A DNA stretch of 64,000 nt from Doryteuthis pealeii (GCA_023376005.1 CM042151.1:75387787-75451786); one strand, 5' to 3'. Shown: positions 21,114-32,045, counted from the stretch's first letter. Made by a program: numbers and translations. The notes: generated from the sequence alone by a model not told the origin.

Positions 21114-21740
21114 AATATGTGACATGAAGAATCAACAGCCCTGATGACAAAATTCATAGGTAGTGATAATATAGCCATCATCTCTTATGTGAGCAGCAGG
21201 ATGGAGTGATCCACAGTACAGGAAATTGATAATAATTTCCTGTACTGTGTAGCAGGATACAGCGATCCACTGTACAGGGAATTAATTATAATTCCTTGTA
21301 CTCTGCAGTAGTACACAGCAGTCCACAGTACAGGAAATTAATAATAATTCCCTGTACTCTACAGCAGTACATAGCAATCCACTGTACAGGAAATTAATAA
21401 TAATTCCCTGTACTGTGCAGCAGAATACAGCAATCCACTGTACAGGAAATTAATAATAATTCCCTATACTGTGTAGCAGGACACAGCAATCCACTGTATA
21501 GGAAATTAATAATAATTCCATGTACTCTGCAGCAGTGCACAGTGATCCACAGTACAGGAAATTAATAATAATTCCCTGTACTCTGCAGCAGTACACAGCG
21601 ATCCACTGTACAGGAAATTAATACTAATATCCTGTACTGTGGATCACTCCTTCCTCCTGCTCAGATGAGAGGTGATGGCTATATTATCACTGCCTCTGAA
21701 TTTTGTCATCAGGGCTGTTGATTCCACCATGTCACTTATG
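21114..21740. mobile_element. T2: TIR element filled with palindromic tandem units
   Basis: Inverted ends of about 120 bp (21114-21235 and about 21635-21740) share ATCAACAGCCCTGATGACAA and GATAATATAGCCATCA. Between them lie eight ~57-bp units, each itself a hairpin: CCACTGTACAGGAAATTAAT, AATAATT, CCCTGTACT. Unit-to-unit changes are few. No transposase. The left ~20 bp of the right TIR overlaps a minus-strand ORF remnant, so T2 may derive from a larger element extending right. Confidence 0.75.
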
Positions 21741-22072
21741 ATACTGCAAGTGTTCCAAAAACACACAATCTCACTGCACCTGATGTCTGCAAATATTGGG
21801 AGGTAAAGCACCACCTTAGCACTGTCATCCCCACCTATCAATGGGGAAAAGTATTGCACTGTCTACATTCTGCACACCAGGGTATCGTTTATGATCTTCA
21901 CCATACGAAGAATATCTTTTATAATCTCATCGTATCTGCGAGTGTAGGGGTCTCCTGATGCAAGATAACCTAGAAGCATCCTGAAACATGGTTTTTGCTG
22001 GATGTGTTCTCTCTCTGCTGCTTGGGACCTTTCAGCCTGCTGGGTCAAATCCGCCTTTCTTATATAGTGCAT
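21741..22072 (-). pseudogene. Unrecognised ORF remnant next to T2
   Basis: Two consecutive minus-strand frames (22072-21863 and 21859-21644) are offset by a frameshift. The first contains FRMLLGYLASGDPYTRRYDE, which faintly recalls the LRYLASGD segment of PIF/Harbinger transposases. The second runs into the T2 inverted end. The resemblance is too short to assign. Confidence 0.2.
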
Positions 22073-22118
22073 GAGTCGCTCAGGTTTCTGAGAGTTGTGT
22101 AGCTTGGTTTCTGATTGG
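22059..22118 (-). promoter_or_regulatory. CCAAT and TATA box pair
   Basis: The minus strand has CCAATCAGAAACC (from 22118) and CTATATAAG (22067-22059), about 47 bp apart, pointing toward the ORF remnant and T2. Start of transcription would be near 22030. It could be the promoter of the parental element. Confidence 0.35.
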
Positions 22119-22175
22119 TTGGGAAAATATTTTTTATGACCCTTTATTTTTCTCTCGTGTTCATCCTAGAAGTCT

Positions 22176-22186
22176 CACACACACAC

Positions 22187-22231
<45 letters not shown>
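22176..22231. repeat. (CA)n(TA)n microsatellite
   Basis: CA run followed by a TA run. Confidence 0.95.
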
Positions 22232-22233
<2 letters not shown>

Positions 22234-22562
22234 AATTGGAACTTCACTATTAGATACAGTTTAATGTAATATACAATAAACTAAGATCCTCAACCACCAC
22301 CTTGCACATATATGATAAAAAAGGTTGAGAGATTACCATAAGGACAATAGGATTGGGACAATCATATAGGTACTAAGGCTTGAGGTGACCAACCAATTGA
22401 TTGGAGGGGTCTCTCTAACCAACCATCTAGCCCAAGTAACAGCCAAAAAGGAGTGTTGCATGTCATGGACTGCTCACCCACCAGGGTTTCATCCTTAAGC
22501 ATCACAGGTTGCCACCCATGGCCAACAGGTGGCTCCATTGGCTCAAACTCACAAATCTGCAG
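22232..22562 (-). mobile_element. R1 fragment
   Basis: Minus-sense R1 body (CAATCATATAGG, GGTTGCCACCCATGGCCAACA, CAGGTGGCTCCATTGG). The head beyond this point and the tail are missing. Confidence 0.7.
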
Positions 22563-22719
22563 CATATTCATGATCTGTCCTAACTAAACCCATCTTTCCC
22601 ATTAAAAAATTATCTAAAATTATAATATCTTTTAAATTTATAGTTTACTGATTCAATAATCAATTATAGCTTCAAGTAACTATTTCTAATATAAATAATT
22701 TAGACACAGTTATATGATA

Positions 22720-22870
22720 TCAAGTATTCCTATTGGATACTAATAATTTTAAAACAGATTTATTTGACCCACTCCTAGTCAGAGTGGATCTGGGAGTAAT
22801 GGCAATGAAGGGGACTTCCACACACCCCAGATCTCCAGAAGCAGTGCCTCACCAAGTCCCAATAGAGTTG
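22720..22870 (-). mobile_element. R2 fragment
   Basis: GTATTCCTATTGGATACTAA, then GAGTGGATCTGGGAGTAATG, GCAATGAAGGG and CACCCCAGATCTCCAGAAGC in minus-sense order. Confidence 0.6.
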
Positions 22871-22899
22871 AAGGTGTATGGGCTTGTGGCTATACTCTT

Positions 22900-23066
22900 A
22901 GGACATGGACAGGACCAGCCAAGTTCAAATTTTGGACAAATCCTTGGGAAAGGCATAAATCCCTCTATTCTCTCTCTATGAGTATAAAGTAGGCCAGACT
23001 GGAATCTTTAGCCTTGGTAAGGCAACCAGTTTAGGAGAAGGGAAAAACACTGAATTCAAAACCATG
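22900..23066 (+). mobile_element. S2 fragment
   Basis: B-box-like AAGTTCAAATTTTGGAC, then CTTGGGAAAGGCATAAAT, TAAAGTAGGCCAGACTGG, AAGGCAACCAGTTTAGGAGA and GAATTCAAA match S2 in plus sense. Confidence 0.55.
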
Positions 23067-23502
23067 TAGTGTGGGGCAGCACAATCACAGATGTAGTGTG
23101 GCTGTGATCTTCTACTCTCCAAGGGTAAGGGACATTTACATTACAGTACTCCTGATAGCAGTCAGAGTAAAAGGATATATTGCATGAATCAGAATTGAAT
23201 GAGATATTCAGTTTGAAAGAGGGTCCTATGGAGTTGTCATTATTTTGGAAAATTACTGGAAAAAACTGAAATTTGACACTTACAAAGGTAGTTGCTGTTA
23301 ACAAGGACACCACAGTAAGGAGTGGGAGGTAAATTAGTCCATATTGATAAAAAAAAAAAAACACCCATTAGGGAATGGAGGGAAACTGAAACCCAACACA
23401 AGAAATAGAAAAGAAACAGAAAAGTGTCCTATTAACTCTCTGGCTACCAACAAATGAAAAAGATATATGTGTTTTCTACTGAGACAGCGTTGTCTTTGAT
23501 GG

Positions 23503-23871
23503 CTGGGCCATGCCCGCCGGATGGATGATGGACAAATCCCGAAGGACATCCTCTCTGGTAAGAGACAGATTGGTCGCCCCCAGCTACATTTCAAGGATGT
23601 CTGCAAGAATGATCTCAGGTGCTTTAGCATTGCCCCTTCTAGCTGGGAAAATTTGGCTCAGGACCGCCTTTGGTAGCGGCAGGCTCTCCATAGAGGACTG
23701 TTCATGTCTGAAGTCACCCTGGTGCGACACCATGAAGCTAAGAGGTCCAGAAGAAAGCAGCGGCAACAAAGCACTGGTACATCAACATCTTCAGGGACAG
23801 CCTTCACATGCGACATCTGTGGTCGAGAATGTTTTTCAAACATTGGACTTTACAGTCACAGGAGGCACTAA
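23503..23871 (+). pseudogene. LINE ORF2 C-terminal fragment with zinc finger
   Basis: One reading frame of 123 codons with a single internal TAG. It begins LGHARRMDDGQIPKDILSG, continues GRPQLHFKDVCKNDL and SSWENLAQDRLW, then the stop, then RQALHRGLF, a basic stretch KRSRRKQRQQ, and ends with a C2H2 finger CDICGRECFSNIGLYSHRRH. This is the extreme C-terminus of a non-LTR retrotransposon family also present at 27726-28139. The upstream RT domain is absent, as expected for 5' truncation. Non-functional. Confidence 0.8.
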
Positions 23872-24059
23872 CTTCAGGGGCACAAAAACTACATTATAGT
23901 CTTTCCGAGACTGAAATACCAATATTGTGGAATACATCATTTTGAACCATTTATTTGTTGATCAATTACAATAAGTATCAACATTTACACCACTAAAGTA
24001 AGCAGACATATGAACATTACAGCTTAGAAGTAAAATGATTTAATTCTTTCTTGTTCTTC

Positions 24060-24450
24060 AGTCATAGCAGATACCATATTTAAGTAGTTACGTTTTTACG
24101 CCTGTAATCATCACGGAAAAACATAGCGTCAATAAGGACAGGAGCCCGGACAATAACATAGCGTTCATAAAGGCAGTTATTCGTGGCGTCAAAATCTTAA
24201 CAGAACACAAAACGTTTTTTTCATTGTATAAGTTTTTTTTATTTTTAAGTTTTTTTTTTTTTACATTCCCTTTTCAAACACAAAGAAAGAATTACTCCTT
24301 AGAATCCAACGAGATTAATGTAAATGTCTTCATAAAAAACATAGCGTTAATAAGGGCCGGAATCCAGGACATTAACATAGCGTCAATAAGGGCAGTTATC
24401 AGTGACGTCAAAATCTTAACACAACACAAAATTTCTTCATTCTATAATTA
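24060..24450. repeat. Tandem duplication, ~240-bp period
   Basis: Two blocks (about 24118-24222 and 24330-24436) share ACATAGCGT, AATAAGG, GGCAGTTAT and GTCAAAATCTTAACA in the same order. ACATAGCGT also recurs within each block. Family unknown. Confidence 0.6.
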
Positions 24451-24804
24451 TTAATACCTTGAAGAATGTGTTGTGGGACTAATTTCACCATAAATTGAAA
24501 AACCGGGTGGGGACATTTTGTTGCAATTTCTGGGTACGACAGGATGGACATCCTATGGAATATATAATGAATGTTATCTTTAATTGAAATTTGGTATGAA
24601 CTTGCAGCAGGTCCACTTTGGAATGATTGCACATGTTTGTTCTTGTTTTTAACAGAACTTTCACTCTACTTTGCAATTGATCTATTAGTGTTCAACTTAA
24701 ACAGCTGCCAGCTATGGGCACACATTTGGTAGAAAGATGGAATTATCATCACCCAAGACTGTCCCTTTCCGTTAAGAAAGGCCGTCTTGATATACAGCCT
24801 CAGC

Positions 24805-24997
24805 TCAATTCCTAGAGAAAGAGACAGATAGACAGACAGAGAGAATGAGAGAGAGAGGGTGAAAAAGAGAGAGGGGAAGAGAGAGAAAGAGAGAAAGAGA
24901 AAGATAGAGAGAGACAGAGGAAGAGACAGAGAGAGAGAGATAGATAGATAGATATATATAGAGAGAGAGATAATGAGAAAGAGAGAGAGAAAGTGAA

Positions 24998-25059
<62 letters not shown>

Positions 25060-25298
25060 TCTTACCAATTCTTATAGAAAACTTGATATGCAGTATCAGC
25101 TCAATTCCTAGAGAAAGAGACAGATAGACAGAGAGAATGAGAGGGTGAAAAAGAGAGAGGGGAAGAGAGAGAAAGAGAGAAAGAGAAAGATAGAGAGACA
25201 CAGAGGAAGAGACAGAAGCAGAGAGAAAGAGGAGAGAGAGAGAGAAGGAGAGAAAGAGAAAGAGAGAGAGCGAAAGACAGGCAGAGAGAGAGAGAAAG

Positions 25299-25335
<37 letters not shown>

Positions 25336-25390
25336 TAATGAGAAAGAGAGAGAGAGGGAGTGAAAGACAGGCAGAGAGAGAGAGAGATAG

Positions 25391-25460
<70 letters not shown>
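24805..25460. repeat. GA-rich array, duplicated
   Basis: Two ~300-350 bp blocks each begin CTCAATTCCTAGAGAAAGAG, pass through GAGAGAAAGAGA-type variants and TATATA, and end in pure (GA)n followed by ACCTTCTTACCAATT. The long minus-strand serine/leucine ORFs are read-throughs of this array and are not genes. Confidence 0.9.
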
Positions 25461-25464
<4 letters not shown>

Positions 25465-25474
25465 TCTTACCAAT

Positions 25475-26455
25475 TGTCATAGAAAACTGGAATCATCTAA
25501 AATTACACACCGAATATTATCTAACAACGGAACTAGCAGAGAATTTTGTGTTTATTATTCAAATTTATTATTATGTATCAATACACATCTTCTTTGTTCC
25601 ATCAACTGATTGTATTACAGAGACTATGACATTAGCCAAAGATAGAAAATTTCAAAGTTCTTTTGATCTTCTTGTTTCATAATCATAGAGCAAATTGCAG
25701 CACTTTTTTTTTTCATACTGAAGATCTGATCGACCAGAGGACCAGTGTTTGTATTGCCTCCAGAACAGGGTGAGTCCATCAACATCCCAGTACTGTTTTG
25801 AATTGGATTGATGCACCCTTTTTTATGGAGAATGTACCTTATCATATTCAGGTTAGCAGTCTCACTCCAGACCCTTTGGCCCCGAACTGTGCAAAATCCA
25901 CTGAACTAAGCTTGAAGTGTAGAACAGAAAACAAAACAAGTTAACCTTCACTATGTTCTCAGGACACTCTCCCTGCCTTTCAGAGCTGGAATATTGGGTA
26001 TCTCCCAACATTAACTTATCCCATGCTGTTTTGAAAGAGGAATAATTCTTGGTGATGTTAAATCCCTTGGTGATGAGTTTGATATTGTTAGTGTCAGTTC
26101 GAGATGCATGGCACAGGTACTAGAATGCTTCACTAACACCTTACAGAAGGGAGGGCCCAGACCTCTGAAAAATTGAGACTGTTGAAATTTTCTTTGTTCA
26201 TCAAGAGGATAAAATTTGGCTTCCACTGAGCCCTCAACCACCTTCAGACTATCATCTTTGTCAAACTATGGCCAAAATAGTGATTATGCTCAAATATGGT
26301 TATTTGGGCCCAGATCCCCCAAAATTGAACATTCTGAAATTTTCTTGTATCACCATCAGGTCAATAAAAATTGTCTCCCATCAAGCCCTCAACCACCTTC
26401 AGATTGGAGAATAAACAACATACTCAGCTGGATACTAATCACTCCATGAATCTCT
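25475..26455. other. Unassigned stretch with diverged repeats
   Basis: Nothing gene-like is firm. A minus-strand ORF (25845-25624) contains GGNTNTGPLVDQIFS, which I do not recognise. Around 26160-26410 two units share GAAATTTTCTT and CCCTCAACCACCTTCAGA, with a third relative near 27310-27370. Confidence 0.3.
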
Positions 26456-26459
26456 ACAT

Positions 26460-26542
26460 GGCGCTGCGAACAGGATCCAAACCTGTGAGGGTATATCCCA
26501 TAGGATTTTGAATGCAATATCTCGTTTGCCTTAGGGCTACAG
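26460..26542 (-). pseudogene. tRNA-Leu(CAA)-like pseudogene
   Basis: The minus strand reads an anticodon region GCATTCAAAATCC (CAA in a 7-base loop), a long class II variable arm TATGGGATATACCCT, a T arm ACAGGTTTGGATCCTGT (B box with two changes), and the acceptor 3' side TCGCAGCG. The D arm and 5' acceptor are badly diverged. Decayed tRNA-Leu or a tRNA-derived repeat head. Confidence 0.55.
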
Positions 26543-26570
26543 CCATAGACTGCAACTTTTTATGTCCTTG

Positions 26571-26615
26571 TTATGATGGCCGAGTGATTAAGGCATTGGA
26601 TTCAAAACCAAATGG
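26571..26615 (+). pseudogene. tRNA-Leu(CAA)-like 5' half, interrupted by R1
   Basis: GTTATGATGGCCGAGTGATT, then AAGGCATTGG (class II D arm / A box), then ATTCAAAACC with CAA anticodon. R1 is inserted directly after CCAAATGG. On the far side (27203-27217) CCAAATGGATATTCCCTC continues the variable arm. No T arm follows, so the gene was already incomplete or has decayed. Confidence 0.6.
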
Positions 26616-27194
26616 TTTGGTTTGGTTTTGTTTTATGGCATATCGACCTCAGTGGGTCATTTAATGCCGATAAAGTTTTGAAATAAATCAATTCTTAATG
26701 GATAATACAATTTTTTTTATAAATACATTTTTCTATTTAACCAATAGATGGGACCCTAACAGGTACTACCACTCCGGGTCAGAGTGGACCAGGGAGCAAT
26801 GGTGATGAAGGGGTGCTCCACATTCCCCAAACCTCCAAAACTGGAACCTCACCATCAGATAGTTTAATGTCATTCCCAGGACATATAGACCCTCAGTCAC
26901 CGCCTTCTAGCACCCATATGATAAAAAGGTGTTGGGGCTTGCCATAAGGGCAATAGGGTTGGGAGAATCGTATATGTGCTAGGGCTTGACGTGACCAGCC
27001 AATTGATCGGAGGGGGCCTAGCCAAGATAGGACCAAAGTGGAGTATTGCAAGTCATGAACTGCTCATCTACCTGGGTTCTATCCTTAAGCATCATGAGTC
27101 GCTACCCACGGCCAACAGGTGGCCCCATTAGGGGAGTTTTACCCCCCTGCAGAGGTGCAGTTGGTGCATTCTAACACTCCAGCTTACAGAGCGG
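26616..27194 (-). mobile_element. R1 SINE-like element, full length, in a tRNA-like target
   Basis: Exact 13-bp duplication CAAAACCAAATGG (26603-26615, 27195-27207). The 579-bp interior is R1 in minus sense, from TTTGGTTTTGTTTTATGGCA to ACACTCCAGCTTACAGAGCG. This second independent TSD supports the ends defined at 14.1 kb. Part of the 5' body (the GGCGGTCGGAGAGG segment) is deleted. Confidence 0.85.
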
Positions 27195-27217
27195 CAAAAC
27201 CAAATGGATATTCCCTC

Positions 27218-27560
27218 ATCATTTTTTGTCAAATTAGGCTTGAAATAGTACTTTCAGGTCATTATAACAAAATATGTTTATTTTAGGCTAAAATCCCCAA
27301 AATAATTTTTTGGGAAATTTTCTTTTTTTAATATCAAAACAATAAAATTTGGCCTCAATCACCTTCAAACGATCATTTTTAGCCCAGATATGGATTCTGT
27401 TCCCATAAATGCCATTATGAGCACACTGTGCACTGTGCACTGGGCAAATGAACCTCCTGATGAAGGCCCCCACCAGATTCCTAAAAAAGTGATCAGGGCA
27501 AACCACCAAGTTAGAGGCGGTCAAGCTTGGGGAGAGATGGGCTCCACTAAGCTTTCCTAT
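27218..27560. other. Unassigned degenerate repeat
   Basis: Shares GAAATTTTCTTTTT and AAAATTTGGCCTCAATCACC with units at 26.2-26.4 kb. GCACACTGTGCACTGTGCAC at 27421 is a short palindromic run. A (GATGAT)n tract lies at 27637-27678. Confidence 0.35.
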
Positions 27561-27725
27561 CCCTGATACACATGATAATGACAACTACTACATCTGAGGT
27601 AGATGGTGGTGTTCTCTTCAACTCCACTTGGGGTTATGAGATTGATGATGATGATGATGACGATGATGATGATGATGGCATCCTTCCGTCTGCTAAAGAT
27701 AATGGCGTAGTGTCCAATTTTTTTT

Positions 27726-28139
27726 TTAACTGCATCTGTGTGAGTGGCTGAACAGGCCAATTTTTGAATAGCAATTTCTGGTGCAGTGACTGCAAACAAA
27801 CAATGATGCTTGCTGGAGTTGTTGTTGTCTCTCCTTCCTTCTGGCTCTCTTTTCTGTTGTTGCTTCTTTCGTGCCTTGTTTGGCAAGGAGGTGCCAGGCC
27901 ACTTGGTTTTCTGTACCAAACTCCCTTGTGTTGATGTTGATGTGGCATGTCTTCATGTCCTTCTGGCAGACATCTTTAAAGCATAGGCGTGGTCTCCCTA
28001 CCAGTTGTGAGCCTTCTACTAATTTGCCATACAGTAGGTTTTTGGGGATGCGACCTTTATCCATCCTCCTGACAATTTCTATAGAATAACATTTCAACAC
28101 AGACCATGAATTTACCAGAGATTCAAAATTCACTATCAT
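27726..28139 (-). pseudogene. LINE ORF2 C-terminal fragment with zinc finger, copy 2
   Basis: A 137-codon open frame: RRMDKGRIPKNLLYGKL, GRPRLCFKDVCQKDMKTC, a basic EKRARRKERQQQ stretch and a terminal C2H2 finger CSHCTRNCYSKIGLFSHSH. It is homologous to the plus-strand fragment at 23.5 kb but clearly diverged from it. The N-terminal ~20 codons are not conserved. The RT part is missing. A (GATGAT)n run downstream may be the LINE tail. Confidence 0.8.
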
Positions 28140-28299
28140 GGAAAGGATTGGGGAGGTGGGGGTGGGGTGAATGCATTGACAACATTACAATGACTCGCAA
28201 CAAAAAAAAAAGAAGAGAATAAAACGTTTCATATCTTTAAAGAATTAATTACTTACTTAAAATGCATCATATTCACTCCAATTCACTGAGATATTTGTT

Positions 28300-28890
28300 T
28301 TGTTTTATGACAGTAACAACTTCCAAAACGTTTCTAAAAATTTCTGATTTAATTATTCAGACTCTTATCTTTATAGAAGAATTTAAAAGTCATACATGTA
28401 AAATATATTTTTTTCCGATTTCATAAAATTGACATTACAATGACTAGCAAATATTTTTTGTTCAGATTTCATAAAATGAAATAAGGGGGAGGGGTGACTT
28501 AGCAAATAATATTTCCCCTAATATATTTTATGAAAAAAAAATATTTTAAACATAAATTCATCAAAAGGTGAATAAGTATCAGAATTTTTGTGAAAATTTG
28601 ACTCTTTTTTTGATCTTTATAGACTTAAAATAAAATTATTTTGACATAAGCAGTGACATAGTTTCTGTTACAGACAAAAAGAGACCAAATCTCCATTATT
28701 AATAGAAGATATTTAAAAAATAAATTCATCTAAAGGTGAATAAGTATCACAATTTTTGTGAAAATTTGACTCTTTTTTTTATCTTTATAGACTTTTAAAA
28801 AATTATTTTGACATAAGCAGTGACATAGTTTCTGTTACAGACAAAAATAGACCAAATCTCCATTATTAATAGAAGAAGATACTAGAAACA
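28300..28890 (-). mobile_element. R5 repeat, inverted, with 3' duplication
   Basis: The minus strand starts from CTCCATTATTAATAG (reverse). A ~165-bp segment carrying GGTGAATAAGTATCA, GACATAAGCAGTGACATAGT and TTCTGTTACAGACAAAAA is present twice (about 28560-28712 and 28715-28880). Confidence 0.6.
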
Positions 28891-29170
28891 CAAAAGATAA
28901 ACAGATACAAATGAATTTAAGACCAAATAAGACCATCCTCAAAACACTGCTTTGTAGTATGTATTATATAAACAAATGCACAAATGTCTATGTTAGGTAT
29001 TTAATTAAAATAGTTACGGTTGGTTAGAAGCAACCACACCTCCCTTCCTCAGGGAATGTATTTCACTATTTCCCCTGGGTATGGTTATAGTACATAGTGG
29101 TTATCATCAAGCACAGTTCAAAACACTTGAGTAAGTCTTCTTTGTCATCTTTTTTGACAATAAAAGGATT
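28891..29170. other. Unassigned noncoding stretch
   Basis: No gene or clear repeat family recognised. Confidence 0.3.
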
Positions 29171-29177
29171 TTTAAAA

Positions 29178-29400
29178 GTTGACAGGGTGGCCTAATGTTG
29201 GTATCAGCCAGACAGCGCGGGAGTCTATCATGCTAGATCAAGGAGATTGCTTTGGTATCTGAGGTGGGGCACCACACCTACCATCAGCTCCTCACTTTAC
29301 CACACAGATCCCTGCGCTACTCATACGCTGAGTTGATGAGGGCCGATATTGAACCAGAAACCTTATGATTCCTAGTCAGACGCTCTACTGTCTGAGCTAT
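29178..29400 (-). mobile_element. S1 tRNA-derived SINE, copy b
   Basis: Body in minus sense (GGTGGCCTAATGTTGGTATC, CACCTACCATCAGCTCCTCA, CATACGCTGAGTTGATGAGG). The tRNA head at the right edge (AACCAGAAACC, then GACGCTCTACTGTCTGAGCT) gives A/B boxes on the minus strand. A (TATC)n run follows at 29401-29438. Confidence 0.8.
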
Positions 29401-29527
29401 CTATATATATATCTCTATCTATCTATCTATCTATCTATAAGCCCCTTCTATAATTCAGTGTTTCTGAATCTTTAGCACAAATAGAAATTCCATGCCCAAT
29501 TAGATCAACAGCATTATCTGAAACATT

Positions 29528-30115
29528 GTGTATATGGTGCAGCCACACTTGGAATTTGCATCACCAGTCTGGAACCCCTACCTCACTCAGAACATTAACC
29601 TCCTAGAAACTGTACAGAGACGTGCAACCAAACGAATACCCTCCATCAGGCATCTACCATATTCTGAACATTTTGCTGCCCTGGGAATGGATTTGTTGAA
29701 ACCTCGGCATCTGGCAACTGACCTGGTAAACACTCATAAAGTCATTAATCATCTTAACAACAGCAACCTTGAGCACCTTTTTGATCTCCATTTTTCTAAC
29801 ACACATGGGCATGCCTACAAAGTCAGAAAACAGCACTGCTCACGTGACTTTCAGAAACACTTTTTCACGCTCAGAATTGCGGAGGCATGGAATAAGCTGC
29901 CCGTGTCTGTTGTAGGCTGCCGAAACACTGAATCTCTCAAAGCCTCCATGCTTCCTGTAGTCCGACACTGATGCCCTCTCCACATGTGCACACATACATG
30001 CATATTACTTCAGTAAACTGTTCATGTTCCTGAGGCTAACACATTATTCTGTGTACTTGACATGAGACTTTGATGAGGTGTGGTGCACCTGAGCACTGTA
30101 CACAATAAATTTCAT
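29528..30115 (+). mobile_element. 3' end of a CR1/Jockey-type LINE
   Basis: A 147-codon frame ends at 29971: PHLEFASPVWNPY, LLETVQRRATKRI, YSEHFAALGMDLL, then DLVNTHKVI and AEAWNKLPVSVVG. This is the thumb and C-terminal region of non-LTR reverse transcriptases of the Jockey/CR1/I group. A ~140-bp 3' UTR follows, ending AATAAATTTCATTATTATTA, a short tandem tail typical of these clades. The 5' truncation removes the RT catalytic core. The frame is otherwise undamaged, so it may be a relatively young insertion. Confidence 0.8.
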
Positions 30116-30139
30116 TATTATTATGACCTCGACTGGTAT

Positions 30140-30565
30140 TCAAACTATCTATTAATAATGGAGATTCGCTTCTGGTTTTTGTCTGTAACAAAAACTATGT
30201 CACTGCTTACGTCACTATACCCGAAATCGTCATAACAGAATAAATACACTCAAAATTTGAGCATGCAACATTAGACAGTCCTCATTGTTTTTTAAAACAA
30301 GTTTTAATAGATATATCCCCAGTATCATATATTTTATATATAGTTTGTTTTATTTTAATAGATATTCAAAGTTAATAGAACTTAGTTTCAATTTCAAATT
30401 GTTTTATTTTTTTTACTCCTTTAATAAATTTGATGATTTCATGATTTATGGTTCAAACTCTCCGACGTTTAATTTTTAACTTCCACCTCCTCAAGCAATA
30501 TCTTTCAAAAATGTATTGCTTATTGCCAAAAATTTTATTTTTTTAATTCACGCATATCATTATAC
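30140..30565 (+). mobile_element. R5 dispersed repeat
   Basis: CTATTAATAATGGAGATTCG, GTCTGTAACAAAAACTATGT, TGCTTACGTCAC and AACATTAGACAGTCCTCATT repeat the 8.3-kb copy almost base for base. It runs into GCAATATCTTTCAAAAATG. Confidence 0.7.
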
Positions 30566-30589
30566 AAAATAAGGTCACCGTTTTCAGAG

Positions 30590-30642
<53 letters not shown>
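30590..30642. repeat. (GA)n microsatellite
   Basis: Pure GA run. Confidence 0.95.
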
Positions 30643-30643
<1 letters not shown>

Positions 30644-31194
30644 GAGCACACAGAAGTGATAATGATAATTTATTTCGATTAATCACCGAATTCATATTTC
30701 TAATGAGTGTTGTAACCTCAGTTTAAGAATAGACCATTCTGTTTTTATTATAAAGAAATAAAGGGAAGAAATAGAATATACTACAAAGAAAAAATATAAT
30801 CAGAAAGAAAGAGTATCGGAAAGATAGAGAGAGGGGATGAGCGCATGGAAGCCATAATGCTAATCTGTTTAAATTGAACATAATGAAAAGATGAAAAGAA
30901 GGAAAGAAAAAAAAGAGTGAGAGAGAGTTAAAGATTATTATATTTTTTACATAATGGAGTATTTTGCAATAGCTCTTAAGTAAATATATCAAACATTGTA
31001 ATAATTAAATTATCATAGTGTTATATATTCACAGGTCCTGCTAGTTACAATGATTTCTACTTGCAGTATTATTATCAAATTATTTATGTTAATGTCATCT
31101 TTCAAGAACTATGATGATAAATAATGAATTCAACTGAAACAAAAACAAAAATAGTTGCATATCACATAAATGTGTCTTTGCCTCCTGCCCTAAA

Positions 31195-31433
31195 AATGCT
31201 AAGCAGTGCCTGCTGAAAATCCAACCTGGGCTACTATTTAACTTGCAGAAAAAATTGTTGGAGGACCCTGGCAATCGAATTCAGGCTTTGTCACGTGAAT
31301 TGAATGTTTCAGCCTCTACCATGAAGCTTGCACTCAATGAAGACCTTTGCTACTACTCATACAAGCGTCGCAGAGGTCAACTGCTCCCAGAAAAGGCCCG
31401 TGAAAATCGTTTGACAAAGGTGAAAAACTTCTG
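31195..31433 (+). pseudogene. Transposase N-terminal (helix-turn-helix) fragment
   Basis: A frame reads LLEDPGNRIQALSRELNVSA, STMKLALNEDLCYYSYKRRR, GQLLPEKARENRLTK, then a stop. It is the HTH/linker part of a Tc1/mariner-related transposase family often annotated in invertebrate genomes. The DDE domain is absent. The frame extends upstream without a clear start, and a TTTAACTTGCAG acceptor-like site lies just before the ATG-proximal part. Confidence 0.6.
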
Positions 31434-32045
31434 AGCAAATCTTTTTTTAAATAGAAATTATACGTATGTGTGATTTGTTGGTGGTTGATTATTAATTTGT
31501 TAATAAAGTCATTATAGTGATTTTTTAAATAAAATTGTTGTTTTAGTCAAATCAAAATGAGTATTCAAATATAAATTTATAAAAAAAAATATAATTTATA
31601 AAAAAAAAAAATAAATAAAATAAAATAAAATCCCTCATGCTTTGAAAATTTAGAATTCCACAAAACTTCTCTGTTCGCATGCGATATGACGTCATTAACC
31701 ATCTTTCTTGACCGCGTCTGAACGTGAATTTAAAAAAAAGTTCTTTTTCGAACATTTAAAAAATTCTCCGCTTTTTTCCAATGAATTTCATTTCAAACAA
31801 TAATTTACTCTGATGAAGGTTGAATTTTCTTTGTGTGCGGAACATTTCTACATTTTTTCTATTATTATTATTTCATTTCATTTGGTTATTTAAAAATAAT
31901 AATAGTTTGAATAATGTACACATGGATAAACTCCTGACTGAAACACGTGTAAGTAAAATTGATTAAAATATCCTATTTTATCCATTCTATACTTTCTTTC
32001 CTTTATTCATTTTTTCAACATACTGTTGGATTCACTTCCAGTTTC
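31434..32045. other. AT-rich stretch, repeat tail near the right
   Basis: Long A/T runs. CATACTGTTGGATTCACTTC plus (TA)n at 32020-32082 matches the sequence flanking the 60.5-kb palindrome. Confidence 0.4.

Noticed and set aside
21180..21640. CRISPR-like regularly spaced repeats
   Set aside because: The units are contiguous tandem palindromes without unique spacers and lie between transposon-like TIRs in a eukaryotic genome.
24805..25480. Long minus-strand serine/leucine ORFs (up to 222 codons)
   Set aside because: They are open only because (GA)n has no stops in those frames. Several overlapping frames are open at once, and the low-complexity product has no domain.
25624..25845. 73-codon minus-strand ORF with GGNTNTGPLVDQ
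   Set aside because: Looks protein-like in part, but I could not match it to a family, and there is no support from start, splice sites or neighbours. Left as unassigned.
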